This document shows, one piece after another, positions 43,301-54,700 of a DNA stretch of 64,000 nt. The DNA is from Trachythela sp. YZ-2020. Lineage: Eukaryota > Cnidaria > Anthozoa > Malacalcyonacea > Clavulariidae. The notes below the pieces were generated by a model. The model searched no databases and was not told where the DNA came from. It was given only the letters and a program-made list of their open reading frames with translations. The first letter of the stretch is position 1. Each line of letters opens with the position of its first letter. The stretch spans positions 806,001 to 870,000 of the forward strand of contig JADLSH010000363.1 of assembly GCA_016169945.1 (NCBI GenBank), in the 5' to 3' direction. The position numbers were made by a program, and so were the translations under genes.

Positions 43301-46300
43301 ATTATCAGTGAAGTAAACTGGAACCATCAGTGAAAGATGAATTAACATTTTTAATTAAATATATTTATTAAACATCTTTATCAATATATATTGTATTGTG
43401 ACTCTACTGTCTCTTGGGGGCAAGTGCACTTTTAATAGCTCAGCCCCTTGATTGGATCGATTGGCTTAACCCATTAATTGGCAAATTTTACTCATCAGTG
43501 GTAGAGTACTGCCAATTAATGGGTTAACTGCGCTTGATTGGATCGGCTAAACCTTAGCTGCTTTTTGGGTAATGGGTTACCTAGAAAAGAGCCAGACTCC
43601 CACTATGGAGGAACTTTACCCATCTGGAAGGAGAGATTCCACTTATAAAATGTGCAAGGACATCTGGTAGGGGAGGGGGTCAACATCCATTTCCCTCCAT
43701 GGAGAGAAAGTCATTTTACTTGCACAGAGAAGCACCTTTCTGAGTCACTTAAATCAGCTATGTGGGCATGCCAAGAAAGTTGGATGTGTGTACACTATGA
43801 GTAAGCAAACATCACTCTCACACCAGACATCTAATGTGAAAGTTGAAGCATGTTTGCTCTGCCCACACAGGCAAAGCTACTGTAATAGAAAGTATGATGT
43901 TTTACAGATCACATACTGGCCTTATGGCTTATTTATTAAATTAGATATGTTTCCCCACTAAAACATTCTCAAAAGATGAATATTATTCTAAGCCTATTTA
44001 TGTGGCAATTAATGTTTAGTGTTGTCACAATAATTCCATATATATATATATATATCTATATATCCAGTTTATGATATCTGTGTATTGATCATCTTTCATT
44101 TACATGGACAAAGATGACAATCTGTCAACCAATCTTCCTATGAAAGGTTCTGTGAGAATATACATGGGGGCCAATTTCATTAGATTGTGGGTTGGCCAGT
44201 TGCAGTTAACCAGTTATTATTCTTGAAAATGTCCAAATTTTGGGTAAATTTGGATGTAAAATTTGTAGGGAAACAAGCTTCCTTGCTAGAGTGAGAACCA
44301 ACTTTAAAGCAGGTGTAGAAATCAGAAATGAAATGCAACCGATTCCCATGTCCATGAAGGCATGAAGACTATACAATGCAGTAAAACGTTTAAGTTCCAT
44401 TCCAACAAACTTTTAACCCTTGCATTCGTTCATTTATTTCTTCTTTCTTTATTTGATACTATACGAAAGAATTTTATAAGCAATTGGTTCGCCAGAAGAG
44501 GCATCTATGTCCCAGAATTTATAGACATAAGTTACTGAAAGTGTCATGGTCGTCTCCACCATCGACTTTGAAATCGCATTTAAATCCATTCCTTCGTCTA
44601 TATTCCACGATTGACGATGCAAACCACTAGAAGGGTTACTTTACACACTCAAAAATGTGTTTGAGTTCAAAAATGTGTTTTTTTCCTCAAGAAATAGCCG
44701 ACTTTTCAAGATGATTTATCCAAATGTAATTGTTTTTATAGTAAAATTAAATACACACGTTCCTGGGACCCAGTCCCCCGGAAGACGCTACTTTTTTTCC
44801 AAAATAGCGACTTTGAGCCTTTATATCTCCGAAACTAAAAGTCTAAGCCAAAAACTAATCTAGAACTTATTAACTAACTTTTTATGTTCTATCCGAATCA
44901 TTTTGGGTTTATAAGCACTTTAAATATATCTTGATAAGCGAATGAAGAAAAAGAATTATTTATATTACAAAGATTAGCAATAAGGCTATTGGCTCATACT
45001 TGGCGAAAATTGTAGTTGTTGCTGTATTGTGTGAAATCACATACGTTGATCAGGCCTTCACTACTCATTTATGAATGATAAAAGATTTGAAATACTTTTA
45101 TTGAAATTTCTATCAATATCGCGGCACATGATCATGATTACTTTATAATATTCACAGAGAAATCTATACCTAAACTAAAAACTAAAACTTAACTAACTCT
45201 ATTCATACTGGATTCCTCTGTCGGTTCTAAACTGTTCTTATATTGGTCCATAGCCACAGTAGAAAAACCTTGATTACCCAGAGAACACCTGCGCTGTTTG
45301 GTAGAGTCAAACTGGGTGCACTCTTCTAGTCTTCTTACAAATGCGTGGCTACTTTTATTACCTGGAATTGGTTTTCCTGTTTTATGTTGCTCAGATGCAA
45401 AAAACCTACAAAAGTCAACAAGACCTCGTGATATTAATTTGAAAGCTAAATTATGCTCTCAATTTTTCATAAAATAGTTTATCAAGATTCTAAAAAATAA
45501 TGGCGACCAGGAAGGTAACGTTTCCCTGGCCCTTAAAGCTTAAAGCTATAAGCTATCACACACACACACACTCTCTCTCTTTTGGTAAAAAATAAGCGAG
45601 ACATACGATTTAACGATTGGAACCAGGTCTTTTCCAAGGTTAGTACAATGGAACCATTTCTCAAACAAGATGGTTGTATTATCTTCACAGTAATACCTTG
45701 ACAAAAAACTCAATTTTTTATTTTGTGCAGCAAGCACATGCAGGTCTGTGACACCTGTAGCCATCTGTTAACCGATGACTACACTGTACCACCCATATGT
45801 GTCATGCCTGTTACAACCTGTTATATCTGGTAACCAATGGATATGTTGGTCATGAAATGCTTTATGAATTGTTACACTTTGAAGAAATTATATTTATGGT
45901 AAAAATTCTGCAATATACTGTCTGGTATATACCTGAGGCAATCTTGTTCTCCCTTTTCCCGTTCTCTTTCAATAACCTGCAAATAAAGAAATAACATGAA
46001 ATGCTGCAATGCCAGCCGCTGAGTGATTATGTAAAAAAGTAGTGTGCAAATTATGATGGCATATATTAATATTAATTCATTTAATATTTTGTAAATACCA
46101 AGCCAACAGTGTTTTCAGATCGTTGAGGACTATGTGGCGTGTGACAAGGCAAGAGAAAGACCTAAAAGAAAAATTTAGAATCCTTTAACTTGATCGAAAC
46201 AGCCAAACAGGCCACAAAACTCTGCAATCAAAATTCTGTTTAATCCATTGACTGGCAGTACCCTGCCACTGAGAGTAAAATGCTAAAGTATAGGGCACAT

Positions 46301-48649
46301 CTGGGCAGATTGCAAGATAATGGGTTACACTATTAAGGTTAGACATCTCTAATACGGACACTGAAGGGAGACAGCACAGTGTCTGAGTGTATTAATAAAT
46401 AGGTGTCTATTTTATAGAGGTTTTTAAGAAATATATTATGTCAGGATATTGGAAATTGTCCATAGAGTCTGTCTGTAAGGGAATTCAGTTTGTGCCAACA
46501 TAAGGATAGTACATCATTTTGGGTTCATTTTAATAACTTTAGACAGCTGACCTCTCCTTCTCTGATAATTATATCCTTAGGTTTCCCTTGCTCCATCACT
46601 CTTAGACACATGTCACCTTTCGCCATGTAAAAAAACTAAATAATAAAGACAAAATAAACCATTTCACAATGATAAAATTAGACAAATGCTAGATAATTCT
46701 AGGGGGACTACGCATATATCTACTCACTTCCTCGCCTTCTTCAATATGGAAATCCTTTCTTGTATTTGGTCCACCAACATACATTATCTTCAACTGACCT
46801 TCGCCATACCTGCACCCAAAAATATATACATCAAATACACAGCTAATTGCAAAAATAAGTTTAATTATTACATGAACAGCCAGCTCACAAATGGTCTTCA
46901 TGAAGGGTATAAAATTGCAGGTTGGTGGTCGAGTTTTGGTCAGGATAAAGACCCCATGTTAGGTTTGGGGCAATGGTTTCAGATTAAGTTTATGATTTAT
47001 TGTCTAAAACTTTTAAAGGGCCAAATACCATCTTGATTATCCCATCAACCAGCACAAACCTGCACCAACTTGCAACCTAAAGTTTAGACCCTCCATTGTT
47101 TTCATAGAAAATAACCAAGTGAGGTTCCAGTATATTATATACATGGATGGTTTATAATACATGCATGGACAATTTGTGATAGCTTTTAGCCTTATCGCCT
47201 GAATTGCTTGACTTTTGTCAACAGGCAGCAATTAAGGTGATTCCTGTCCTCTCCCCACCCCCTACCCCACCCACTCCAGGAGTCACACAACTTATCTGTT
47301 ATCGTGCAAGCAAGAATTGCTACATTGAGCTAAACTAGCATTTTAATAAAATCTAAGCTTGCAACATGTTATCACAGAGTAGAGATCATACAGAGGTGGA
47401 ACGGGCCGTCGTAAACACTTGGGAGACTTACGTTTTTGTGTACCCACCTGATTTCAGGCGGCCGGGCAAAAAATGATCAACTGCGCATGCTCAGCAAGTT
47501 CCCTCCATTCCAAGTTCCCAACATTCCCCAAGTTCCCAACATTTTCGGCTCTTTAAAGTTTCACAATCTTAAGGTCTTTCGCATTTTTACACACTTCTAA
47601 AAGGTAAACTGCAGTTAAAAGCGAGCCGCCATCTGAATCGTGCACTTTAACTGCGCATGCTCGGCAAGCGTCTGAAGCATAAGTGGGTACACCCGTTACA
47701 CCATAGATGCCAAGTCTCACGCATTAAGCATGTGACACACGCCTCAGCATCATTTCTCACGCTCACACGCTTCAGTTTGATTATCTCACACATAAGCAGA
47801 AAGGTAGCTGAGAAGCTAAAATGTAGAGAAATAATGGTGAAAATGTTTGAACTAATTCCTTTTGGTATAAGCTATCAATAAACATCAGACTGTAAAACTC
47901 GTGTTTCCTTGTGTATTTAAGAATGTTATCACTGACATTGCAATCAACACACTACTTCAGGATGTAACCTGAGCGCATTTGTTAATCGCTATTGCATCAA
48001 GCTATCAATTATACGGCTTAAAGTTTGACGTACTTAGTAGGCGAGGCTATTACTCAGGCCCGCTAAATTATGTATAAAGCAATTACTTGTTAAACATTGT
48101 GCCTTAACACAAAATGTACCTCTAAAATCTTGTTTTTGAGAACCAAAAATAACTCCCAAATATGTTCTCAGAACGCTGGAAATGCCGTTTCCGAGACCCA
48201 AATTTCAAAAAATTTTCAGGGGGGGATACCCCCAGACGGTTGCTGCAGTGTGTTCATCTCACGCTTGGACAAAACACTACCTTGCCATCTATGTTACACC
48301 TCTGTATGATCTCTACTCTGTGATGTTAATTTATGGAAGTCTGTTTTGCCACACTCACTATAACACACCCTGACACCCAAGGGGCTACAAAAGGAGTGTT
48401 GGGGGTTTGCCTCATATCTACTGCAAGAGTTAATTATTAACAGAAATTGAAACATTTGTTTCAAGCATATATTAAATTCTAAACACTAAAAGCTGCTATT
48501 TTACCCCGTATAGATTTCTATATGTACAAAAATGTACAGAATTCTTACATGAGTTTGTTGCAAACCGGTGGCACAAAAGAGGCTTTATTTTCGTCCAACC
48601 ACTTCGATGTGTTGATAGGACTGCCGAGTTTTAAGTCTACTTTAGCCAT
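40360..48649 (-). CDS. HAAO: 3-hydroxyanthranilate 3,4-dioxygenase, complete, 12 exons
   Basis: Cytosolic Fe(II) bicupin dioxygenase of the kynurenine pathway, opening 3-hydroxyanthranilate to the precursor of quinolinate and NAD. Exons: 48549-48649, 46728-46809, 46552-46635, 46099-46161, 45933-45976, 45607-45696, 45362-45405, 41600-41673, 41445-41516, 41287-41352, 41067-41149, 40360-40432. All phases agree; 876 nt, 291 aa (human 286). Metal ligands H55, E61 (HIEEGEE) and H99 (PHSPQR) and substrate residues R51, R103 and E113 are present, so the enzyme looks active. Other landmarks: [43 protein letters not shown] at 40329-40324 lies about 31 nt past the stop. It starts 1.1 kb from divergent MED9. 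Confidence 0.96.
40557..41022. mobile_element. Palindromic MITE, GGGTGGCAAC family, with nested insertion
   Basis: Left end ATAGACCTAATCAGCTAAGG; right part TGAAGTGGGTGGCAACCGG and TTAGCTGATAGGGCCTA. Compared with the copy at 16284-16480 its centre (TATGCTTAC / ATCAGAAC) is split by the element at 40670-40911. It overlaps HAAO intron 11. Confidence 0.8.
40670..40911. mobile_element. Nested foldback element, 0.24 kb
   Basis: Ends AGCTTTAGCAAT (40673) and ATTGCTAAAGCT (to 40908). Long arms with CGAGATTCGTCATTTTCGC against GCGAAAATGACGAATCTCG and CAAAAGTCGTAGTCGT against its complement. It is flanked by TTTA on both sides, a probable target duplication. Confidence 0.85.
41750..42200. repeat. 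CGAGCTAGCTCGGGTA-containing inverted repeat region
   Basis: GGGGCGAGCTAGCTCGGGTA near 41777 and ACGAGCTAGCTCGGGTAGCC near 42147, with CCATATAAACRGCCCC-type ends, are arranged as loose inverted and direct copies. It is probably one old foldback element in HAAO intron 7. Confidence 0.55.
42378..44935. mobile_element. Pair of about 190-bp inverted arms spanning 2.5 kb in HAAO intron 7
   Basis: CATATTTAAAGTGCTTATAA ... CTTTTAGTTTCGGAGATATA ... GGATCCCAGGAAC (42386-42588) is repeated in complement at about 44760-44935 (TATATCTCCGAAACTAAAAG, TTATAAGCACTTTAAATATA). The interior has no transposase frame; it includes a small palindrome at 43468-43527 (TAACCCATTAATTGGCA and complement) and a (TA)n run near 44040. 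Either one long-TIR element or two opposite copies. Confidence 0.65.
45190..45335 (-). mobile_element. SINE fragment (tail and body)
   Basis: TACTGGATTCCTCTGTCGGT, CTAAACTGTTCTTATATTGG and TTTGGTAGAGTCAAACTGGG are the family words in complement. The head is missing. It lies in HAAO intron 7, close to exon 7. Confidence 0.65.
46810..47371. other. HAAO intron 1, unassigned part
   Basis: No exon, RNA gene or repeat end recognised. The open stretch 46686-47036 overlaps exon 2 on the wrong strand and is a shadow. Confidence 0.5.
47372..48323. mobile_element. TIR element (CACAGAGTAGAGATCATACAG family), 0.95 kb
   Basis: Left ATCACAGAGTAGAGATCATA with CAGAGGTG, right CACCTCTG with TATGATCTCTACTCTGTGAT: 28-bp perfect TIR. 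No transposase frame. The shorter relative is at 23292-23791. The interior holds GCGCATGCTCAGCAAG / GCGCATGCTCGGCAAG duplicates (near 47482 and 47652). Confidence 0.82.
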
Positions 48650-49748
48650 AGTGAAAAATATTTAGTATAAAAATGTCTTTCAACAGATCAAGCAAAATAT
48701 TTCTGCAAATATATTTTATAACATTTTTACAGGAGCCAGCTAAATTATAGAATTCCTTGGCACTAGCCATGATATTCCTTAGATTTTCCCTAAAATTCCT
48801 TATTATAAAATCTTCATTCATTCACTTTTCTGTGATTTCTGCCACTGTGTCAACGTGTTTTTTGTTAGTAGGGTATTTATAATAATCCCAGTGGGTAATC
48901 CCGGTTAATTAATTGGGTCTAATAAATGCCATTTATTATATAAAGTATAGTGCTTTATAGAGATTTCGAGCACTGACGCACTGATAATCTCACATGTGAG
49001 ATTATTTATGATAATCTCACACGTGAAAATTATCGCTTTTGAAGTTTATGAAAATGGATATTTTATTTTATTTTGTTTGAAGACGCCCTACCCTTCTGGG
49101 TAAAATGTAATAAATAAATAAATAGAGAATATTAATACATGGTGTGCGGAAATACCAGATTTATTTCTCGTGTTGAACATGATATCTCACTCGTTCGCTG
49201 CGCTCACTCGTGAGATATCATGTTCAACACTCGAAATAAATCTGGTATTTCCGCACACCCATGTATTATTCTCTATTTATTTATTTATTACATTTTACCC
49301 AGAAGGTAGGGGCGTAGGGCATGCCCACAGAGCCGAGGCTCCAATAATGGGTTGCCCATAAAATACAAATATAAAAAATACAAACAAAGAGCTAAACACT
49401 AGATAGTACATAACAACCAAAAATGTCAACAAGTAGCAAGACATAGAAGCAAAGTTTTACAGAGCAAGTCCAAGCATAGTCCAAGGGGCGGGCTTGATGA
49501 CATTTAACACATATATTTTCTGTACTCTCAGGGCAGTTACGGCATTAAGGCAGATATCAAGTACAAGAACATAAATTCGTCAATAATCAGTCTACATGTT
49601 GCCAGGTCTTCCTTGGAATTTTCTATATTAGTTTATAATAAAAACGCAAAAGTTCTGAAAACTATACAAAATTCCTATTTTTAAGGATAAGTCATTGATA
49701 AGCACCCAATTACCCCGGTAATCCAGGGGGGTGCGACTGTTATCCAAT
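48650..49748. promoter_or_regulatory. HAAO-MED9 divergent intergenic region with palindromic element
   Basis: 1.1 kb between two divergent start codons. It contains a small palindrome GATAATCTCACATGTGAGATTA (about 48981-49003, partly repeated to 49035) and the larger foldback at 49083-49320. Core promoter elements could not be assigned. Confidence 0.45.
49083..49320. mobile_element. Foldback element, 0.24 kb
   Basis: Arms run from CTTCTGGGTAAAATGTAATA / GGAAATACCAGATTTATTTC inward to GTTGAACATGATATCTCACT, and back out in complement. The loop is CGTTCGCTGCGCTC. Arms of about 100 bp, nearly perfect. Confidence 0.88.
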
Positions 49749-50694
49749 ATGGCGGCTTCAGAACAACAAAATATTGATTTGACTAAAGAGTTTAGCCTAT
49801 TGCCTGCCGTTTACGATATTTTAAAGTCAATAGAAAAGACAAACGACTCCCAAGAGGTCACGAGAAAGGTATCTTAGTATGTGTTGGCTCTTGCATTTAA
49901 TACCTTCAAGCTACATATATGTCTACACTAAAATCAAAACTAAACCCCTGCCGGCCTGCCTACCTTGGCGGTAGAAGAAGATATTTCCTATAATGCCCAA
50001 TGTTTGTATCTCCAACATACAGGTAGCAGCTTTCCGTGAGAAGATTCAGTCCTGTCGTGAAATGTTGGAGAAAATTCCTGGTGTGGATACGAATGTCGAG
50101 AAGCAAAAGAGAGAACTTGAATTTTATCAAAACAAATACAAAGAAAAATGGTACAGGCTGTGTACAAGTCATTTTTTTTACAAAACATATATATAAAGAT
50201 GCCTAGTAAAATTTGTTGAGTAGTTGAATCTTAATATAATTATGCTCTGGATATCCATTGAGCACTCTGTCAAAAGTTTATATAATCAACGAAACCAAAT
50301 TATATATATATATATATACTATACTATATATATATATATATAGATTTTCGCTTACCTCAAAACTTGTCTGCAACAGGCTGTTTCATCTGTAAAAGAATCA
50401 TTCTTTTACAGATGATTCTTTTACAGATGAAACAGCCTGTTGCAGACAAGTTTTGAGGTAAGCGAAAATCTATAATTTGCTCTAACTATATGTTGTCGAG
50501 CACTCTTTGCGTTTCGTAGACCTAAACCTACACGTATATATATATATATATATAATGCCAACTTTTTCAAAATTCCAAATTCAACTTTAATAGCAAGCTA
50601 ACAATATTTTCCAATTTCTCTATCTAGTGAACTCCTGGAACAATATAGAACACTACCATTATTTACTCAAACTTCAAATATTCAAGGACAATAG
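49749..50694 (+). CDS. MED9: Mediator complex subunit 9, complete, 3 exons
   Basis: Middle-module subunit of Mediator, which links transcription factors to RNA polymerase II. Exons: 49749-49868, 50023-50150, 50628-50694; phases 0 and 2; 315 nt, 104 aa. Start ATG is in AATATGGCGG. Exon 1 has the N-terminal helix FSLLPAVYDILKSIEK (human FLPLVHNIIK). Exon 2 is a coiled coil (FREKIQSCREMLEKIPGVD ... KQKRELEFYQNKYKEK). Exon 3 gives ELLEQYRTLPLF, matching human ELLQKYKSLCMF. It is shorter than human MED9 (146 aa) because the proline-rich N-terminus is absent, as in many invertebrates. Intron 2 contains a perfect 60-bp inverted repeat. Confidence 0.92.
50341..50472. repeat. Perfect 60-bp inverted repeat with 12-nt loop
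   Basis: Arm 50341-50400 (TAGATTTTCGCTTACCTCAA ...) is exactly complementary to 50413-50472. The spacer TTCTTTTACAGA repeats arm sequence. It is bordered by (TA)n on the left. Each arm contains TTGCAG and GAGGTAAG splice-like words on one strand. Confidence 0.95.
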
Positions 50695-51099
50695 TTTACA
50701 ACACTGCAAGAGATGAATCAGTAGCCTTGTCTGTACAACACTGTGACGAAGGATAACAAACAAGACAAAAGTTAGTAGCTTTGGAAGGCTTGGATCTTCA
50801 ATATTATGAGAAAGAATAACAAAAGATGAATCCTGTTCAAGTTCGGGTTGTGCAGCTATTAACCAATGCATCTTAAAGCTACAGTACCCCAGATGTTTCC
50901 CTTAATGATATTTACCACGAACTGCAAAAACATGGAAAATAGCGACGTAATTGACTTTCAATATATATATATTATTAATCTATAAAATTGATCACGAAAG
51001 AGGTGTTTGTAATTTTCAAATAAATAAAATACCTTTACGTTTTCGCTTTACATTTTTATACACACTGGTTCAATTTATACTGCGTATGATCCATTTGGA

Positions 51100-51190
51100 C
51101 GAACTTGGGCAACAGATAGTTCGTTTGATAATTTGTCTGTGTATAAACACAGCAAATAGACGGATTATTCCTCAAGACGAACTATCTGCA
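51100..51190. repeat. Dispersed repeat (GACGAACT..GTATAAACRCAGCA family)
   Basis: TTTGGACGAACTTGGGCAAC, CTGTGTATAAACACAGCAAA and GACGAACTATCTGC. Diverged relatives lie at 24335-24475, 52340-52570, 54535-54612, 55140-55220 and 60365-60550. The ends are not resolved. Confidence 0.6.
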
Positions 51191-51242
51191 TACTTTACTT
51201 TACTTTACTTTACTTTACTTTACTTTACTTTACTTTACTTTA
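51191..51242 (+). repeat. (TACTT)n microsatellite
   Basis: Ten pentamers, the same motif as the kilobase-scale tract at 14.8-15.7 kb. Confidence 0.95.
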
Positions 51243-51290
51243 AATAGAGTAGCTATTGATACACCAGGAGGAAATCTTATTATAAAAATA

Positions 51291-51500
51291 AATAAAAGAG
51301 CCCAGCAAATTACTTTTAAACCACACATAATATATATTAGAAAATTTTATTAGCTAACGTTTCGTTGTTTACCGTACAACATCTTCAATGTAATTTAATA
51401 CTCTGAAGATGTTGTACTGTAAACAACGAAACGTTAGCTAATATATTTTCTTATATATAATATGTGTGGTTTAAAAGTAATTTGCTGGGCTCTTTATTTA
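51291..51500. mobile_element. Foldback element, 210 bp
   Basis: Arms 51291-51388 and 51403-51500: AAATAAAAGAGCCCAGCAAA, TTACTTTTAAACCACACATA, CTAACGTTTCGTTGTTTAC and GTACAACATCTTC are complementary to the other side with few changes. It lies between the convergent MED9 and UTP25 3' ends. Confidence 0.9.
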
Positions 51501-51701
51501 GTTTAGTTTAGTTTATTATGTTTACCATTCTGAGGTGGACGGAAAGCCTTAACAGGTTTCCCAACCCAATTGACAAAGGTTCAGAGGGTTAGTTATAGTA
51601 AAGGTTAGTGCTGAAGGGTTATTTTTTGGCGAGGGAGGAAACGGTCATTCGCCTGACGGTTCTTATTCCTAAATCGGTTCATTCGTACTAAAACTATTTA
51701 A

Positions 51702-54700
51702 TTATTCACCAGTCACAAACATATGTACGGTTTGTTCAGAGGCTGTCATCTGCTGACATCTTGTGGCACCAACAACTGCACTCAGTCTATGTATATCAAA
51801 CCTGGAATAGAGTACTGTGCAGTTTGATGCGCTGATTTCCCCGCCTGCTAAACTTGTGTCCATGTAGTTTACAATTTCCGGGTAAAAATGAGCGTAATGC
51901 GGTAGCTCGTAAAATACTATGTTCTTTATCCCTCTTATTCGATATCTAAAATTATAAAAAGACAATTTAATACTAGACCTAATCAGCTAACGCGTATTCA
52001 TATACTCACGAGTTTGATTGAAGGATAGAAAACACTTTGAAGTTTTGAACGAAGGCTATATGCTACTGTAACTTCCGGACGAAGGGCCTTCGCTCAAACC
52101 CAAACAAGCGCGGGGATATTTATATTAGTTCACTACACTGGAAATCAACACTCGACATATTAACGCGTCTATTCATGCCCGTTGACACCTCAATTCAAAT
52201 TCTATATGTAATTTAAGTTCTTGGTTACCTTTGTGCCATTCTTTGCTTACAAACTATAGGCATGCGAGTTATCCGAACAAAGGAAATTGGGGTGTAACGG
52301 GCATAAACATGCGTGAACTGATTAGGTTTATTAATCTGCGCAGTTCGTCAACACACACAAACTTGCGTGCGTCGTTCGTCTTGACGGATGATCCGTCTAT
52401 GTGTATAAGTACGGCATTAGACGAATGAACAGGAGAATATCAAGCACGATTTGTTCCGAAAACCACTGCCAAAATAAATCTTGTATTGTTTTTAGCTGTT
52501 ATAAATATAGTTCGTCTGGATAGTTGGTTGTTTTTACATAAAGACGAATGACGCGTCTTGAAGGATGATTCGTTTCTACTGTCTAGTAATCAGGCAACTT
52601 TGACCATATTCTGCGACTTTGAAAAAAACAATAATGAACATACCGGTAATAGAAGTAAAATCTTTCAGTGAAAAGTAATAAGGACGTGGTTCCTTGAAGA
52701 AATGCATTCCTGCTCCTTGATATGTTTGCCCTTGATGTATACCTGTAAAACAAGCCACAATTTACAGTCAACTGAAACCTATGTGAAAAGTTCAAGCACC
52801 TCGAAATGCTGCCAACAAGATTGTCTTTGGGAATTCACTCGTGGGGAATGAACAACTCGGCTATACTGGATAGCTCTTTAAGATCCTGTACGGGCCTCCA
52901 TCTTTTACTGGTCCAGTGTTACTACGGGAGAAAACCTCAACTAAACTAACTCTATTTAAACTGGATAGCCCTATCTGTTGTATCTTAACGTACTACTCTC
53001 CCTAGAGGTCCAGTAAGAGCCATCCTTAATTGATAATTCAGAAGTTATAGAACACACTTAAGGAAATAATGCGGTCTTTGGTAGAGTCAAATAGGAATTA
53101 TTATATACACAAGCTCTGGATATGAGGTATTCTGCAATCTGATTGGTTCTCTACTAGCAGGATATTAGCTCATATCCTGCTAGCAGAGAAAAGTAGAAAA
53201 ATGACTGGCAGATTTGGACAATTAAATGAAGAGGAAATTCAAGTTCTACATGAAAAAAGTATGCCAAAATGTTCTGTTCATATCCAGAGCTTGTGTATAT
53301 AATAAAACAGTTATTCTACTCACTGTCGTCGTATATGACTGATAGTCGACTCGGCGCTATCGCGCCTCGTCGGCTATCAGCTCATATACGACTCGAGTTC
53401 GTAGAATAACTGTTAAATATTCTCCTCCCATGACCAGATAACTGCATGATCGAACTCTGGCCACAGAGGTGAAAGACAATGCATTAAAACCTTTGCAACC
53501 AACACACCATGTCTCACTAACAACTGTGAACTAACCACTAAAGACAAACTAGCGATTAACTTACTCAGACAGTTGTAGAAAATCAATTTCTTCTTTTTTG
53601 AGAAAGTTTCTTAACCTCACGAAATCAAAATACGACGGAATGAATATAGCTGTGTGAGACATCAACCCGCTGACTCCTTTCAAATCTGGAAATATCTGTG
53701 CAGTGAATATTAAATATCTATAGTTATTTTAATGTCTAAATTTGCAAATCAAAATAGTGTTAGCATATTTAGAATTGTAGTTCTTGTGATCTTTAATTAA
53801 CAATTATTCGCCGAAGGCGAGGTGAATACCGGTGAATAAAAACCGAGACGAAGTCGAGGTTTTTATTCACCGAGCCTGAGGCGAATAATTGTTTTAGTAA
53901 AATTACATAGGTGATTATTTGGAAAAAAATAAAAATGCACATTTCAAAAATATTTTAATTGAATATTTACGATAAAAGCGGCTTAAAAACGCTTTAGGTG
54001 ATTATCGCGTATTAATCCGAGGTAGCGCAACCAATCAGCGTTGAGAATTTTCAATAATCACCTATGTAATTTTACTAACTCGTATTATGTTAAAAATATA
54101 CACGTATCAATATTTTACCTTGTTCACAAAGAATTCAAATCTTTTTTCGGCTATTTCCTTGTGACTTGGAGCAAGCACTTTATGGTAAACCTAAAACAGA
54201 GTACAAACAAAAGAAAATATTTGAACAATCTTTATGATACGAAATTAAGATCGATGATGGCAATTCCCCCATTTGCCTCTTACATAACCCGGTATACCAA
54301 TGCAAGGTTGCTAATGCCAAATAAGCAAAAAACTCACTCTGGACATTTAAATCTTTGCTAAACGGTCATGATTATAAATACCTGAGGAATTTGGACCACA
54401 ACTTGACAAACAGAACCAGCTTGATTCCAAGGTAAAATTTTAGTCCTTCCGGAATAATATGAGTAGAGTTAAGGAAACCTTTTAAAATTCGTTAATATCA
54501 TACAGATGATAATGGCCGATTTACCTAATAGAGATGGATTACATGTCTGGATGAACTTGGGCAAAGATAATCTATGTAGTATGTATATATTAAGCGCGAC
54601 AAACAGACGGGCATATATATCGGGCAAGGGCGCGTCAATCCCGGGGGGTGTACGCATCCTCCATTATTGGACATTCGTAATATAATCTATAATAAATTAC

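Larger units (their letters stand above)
52858..53515 (-). mobile_element. tRNA-headed SINE with two tail units and nested insertions
   Basis: Minus orientation: head 53515-53440 (CTTTCACCTCTGTGGCCAGA, GTTCGATCATGC), body near 53095 (TTTGACTCTACCAAAGACCG), two tail units 52858-53035 (ACTGGACCTCTAGGG, GTAACACTGGACCAGT). Head and body are separated by the elements at 53102-53301 and 53304-53416. Confidence 0.7.

Noticed and set aside
48980..49320. Rho-independent-type terminators or attenuators from the strong hairpins
   Set aside because: Eukaryotic context; the hairpins are foldback elements.
50010..50022. MED9 starting at ATG 49993 in the open stretch before exon 2
   Set aside because: The sequence upstream of 50023 is intron (CATACAG acceptor). 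Exon 1 at 49749 provides the conserved N-terminal helix in phase.
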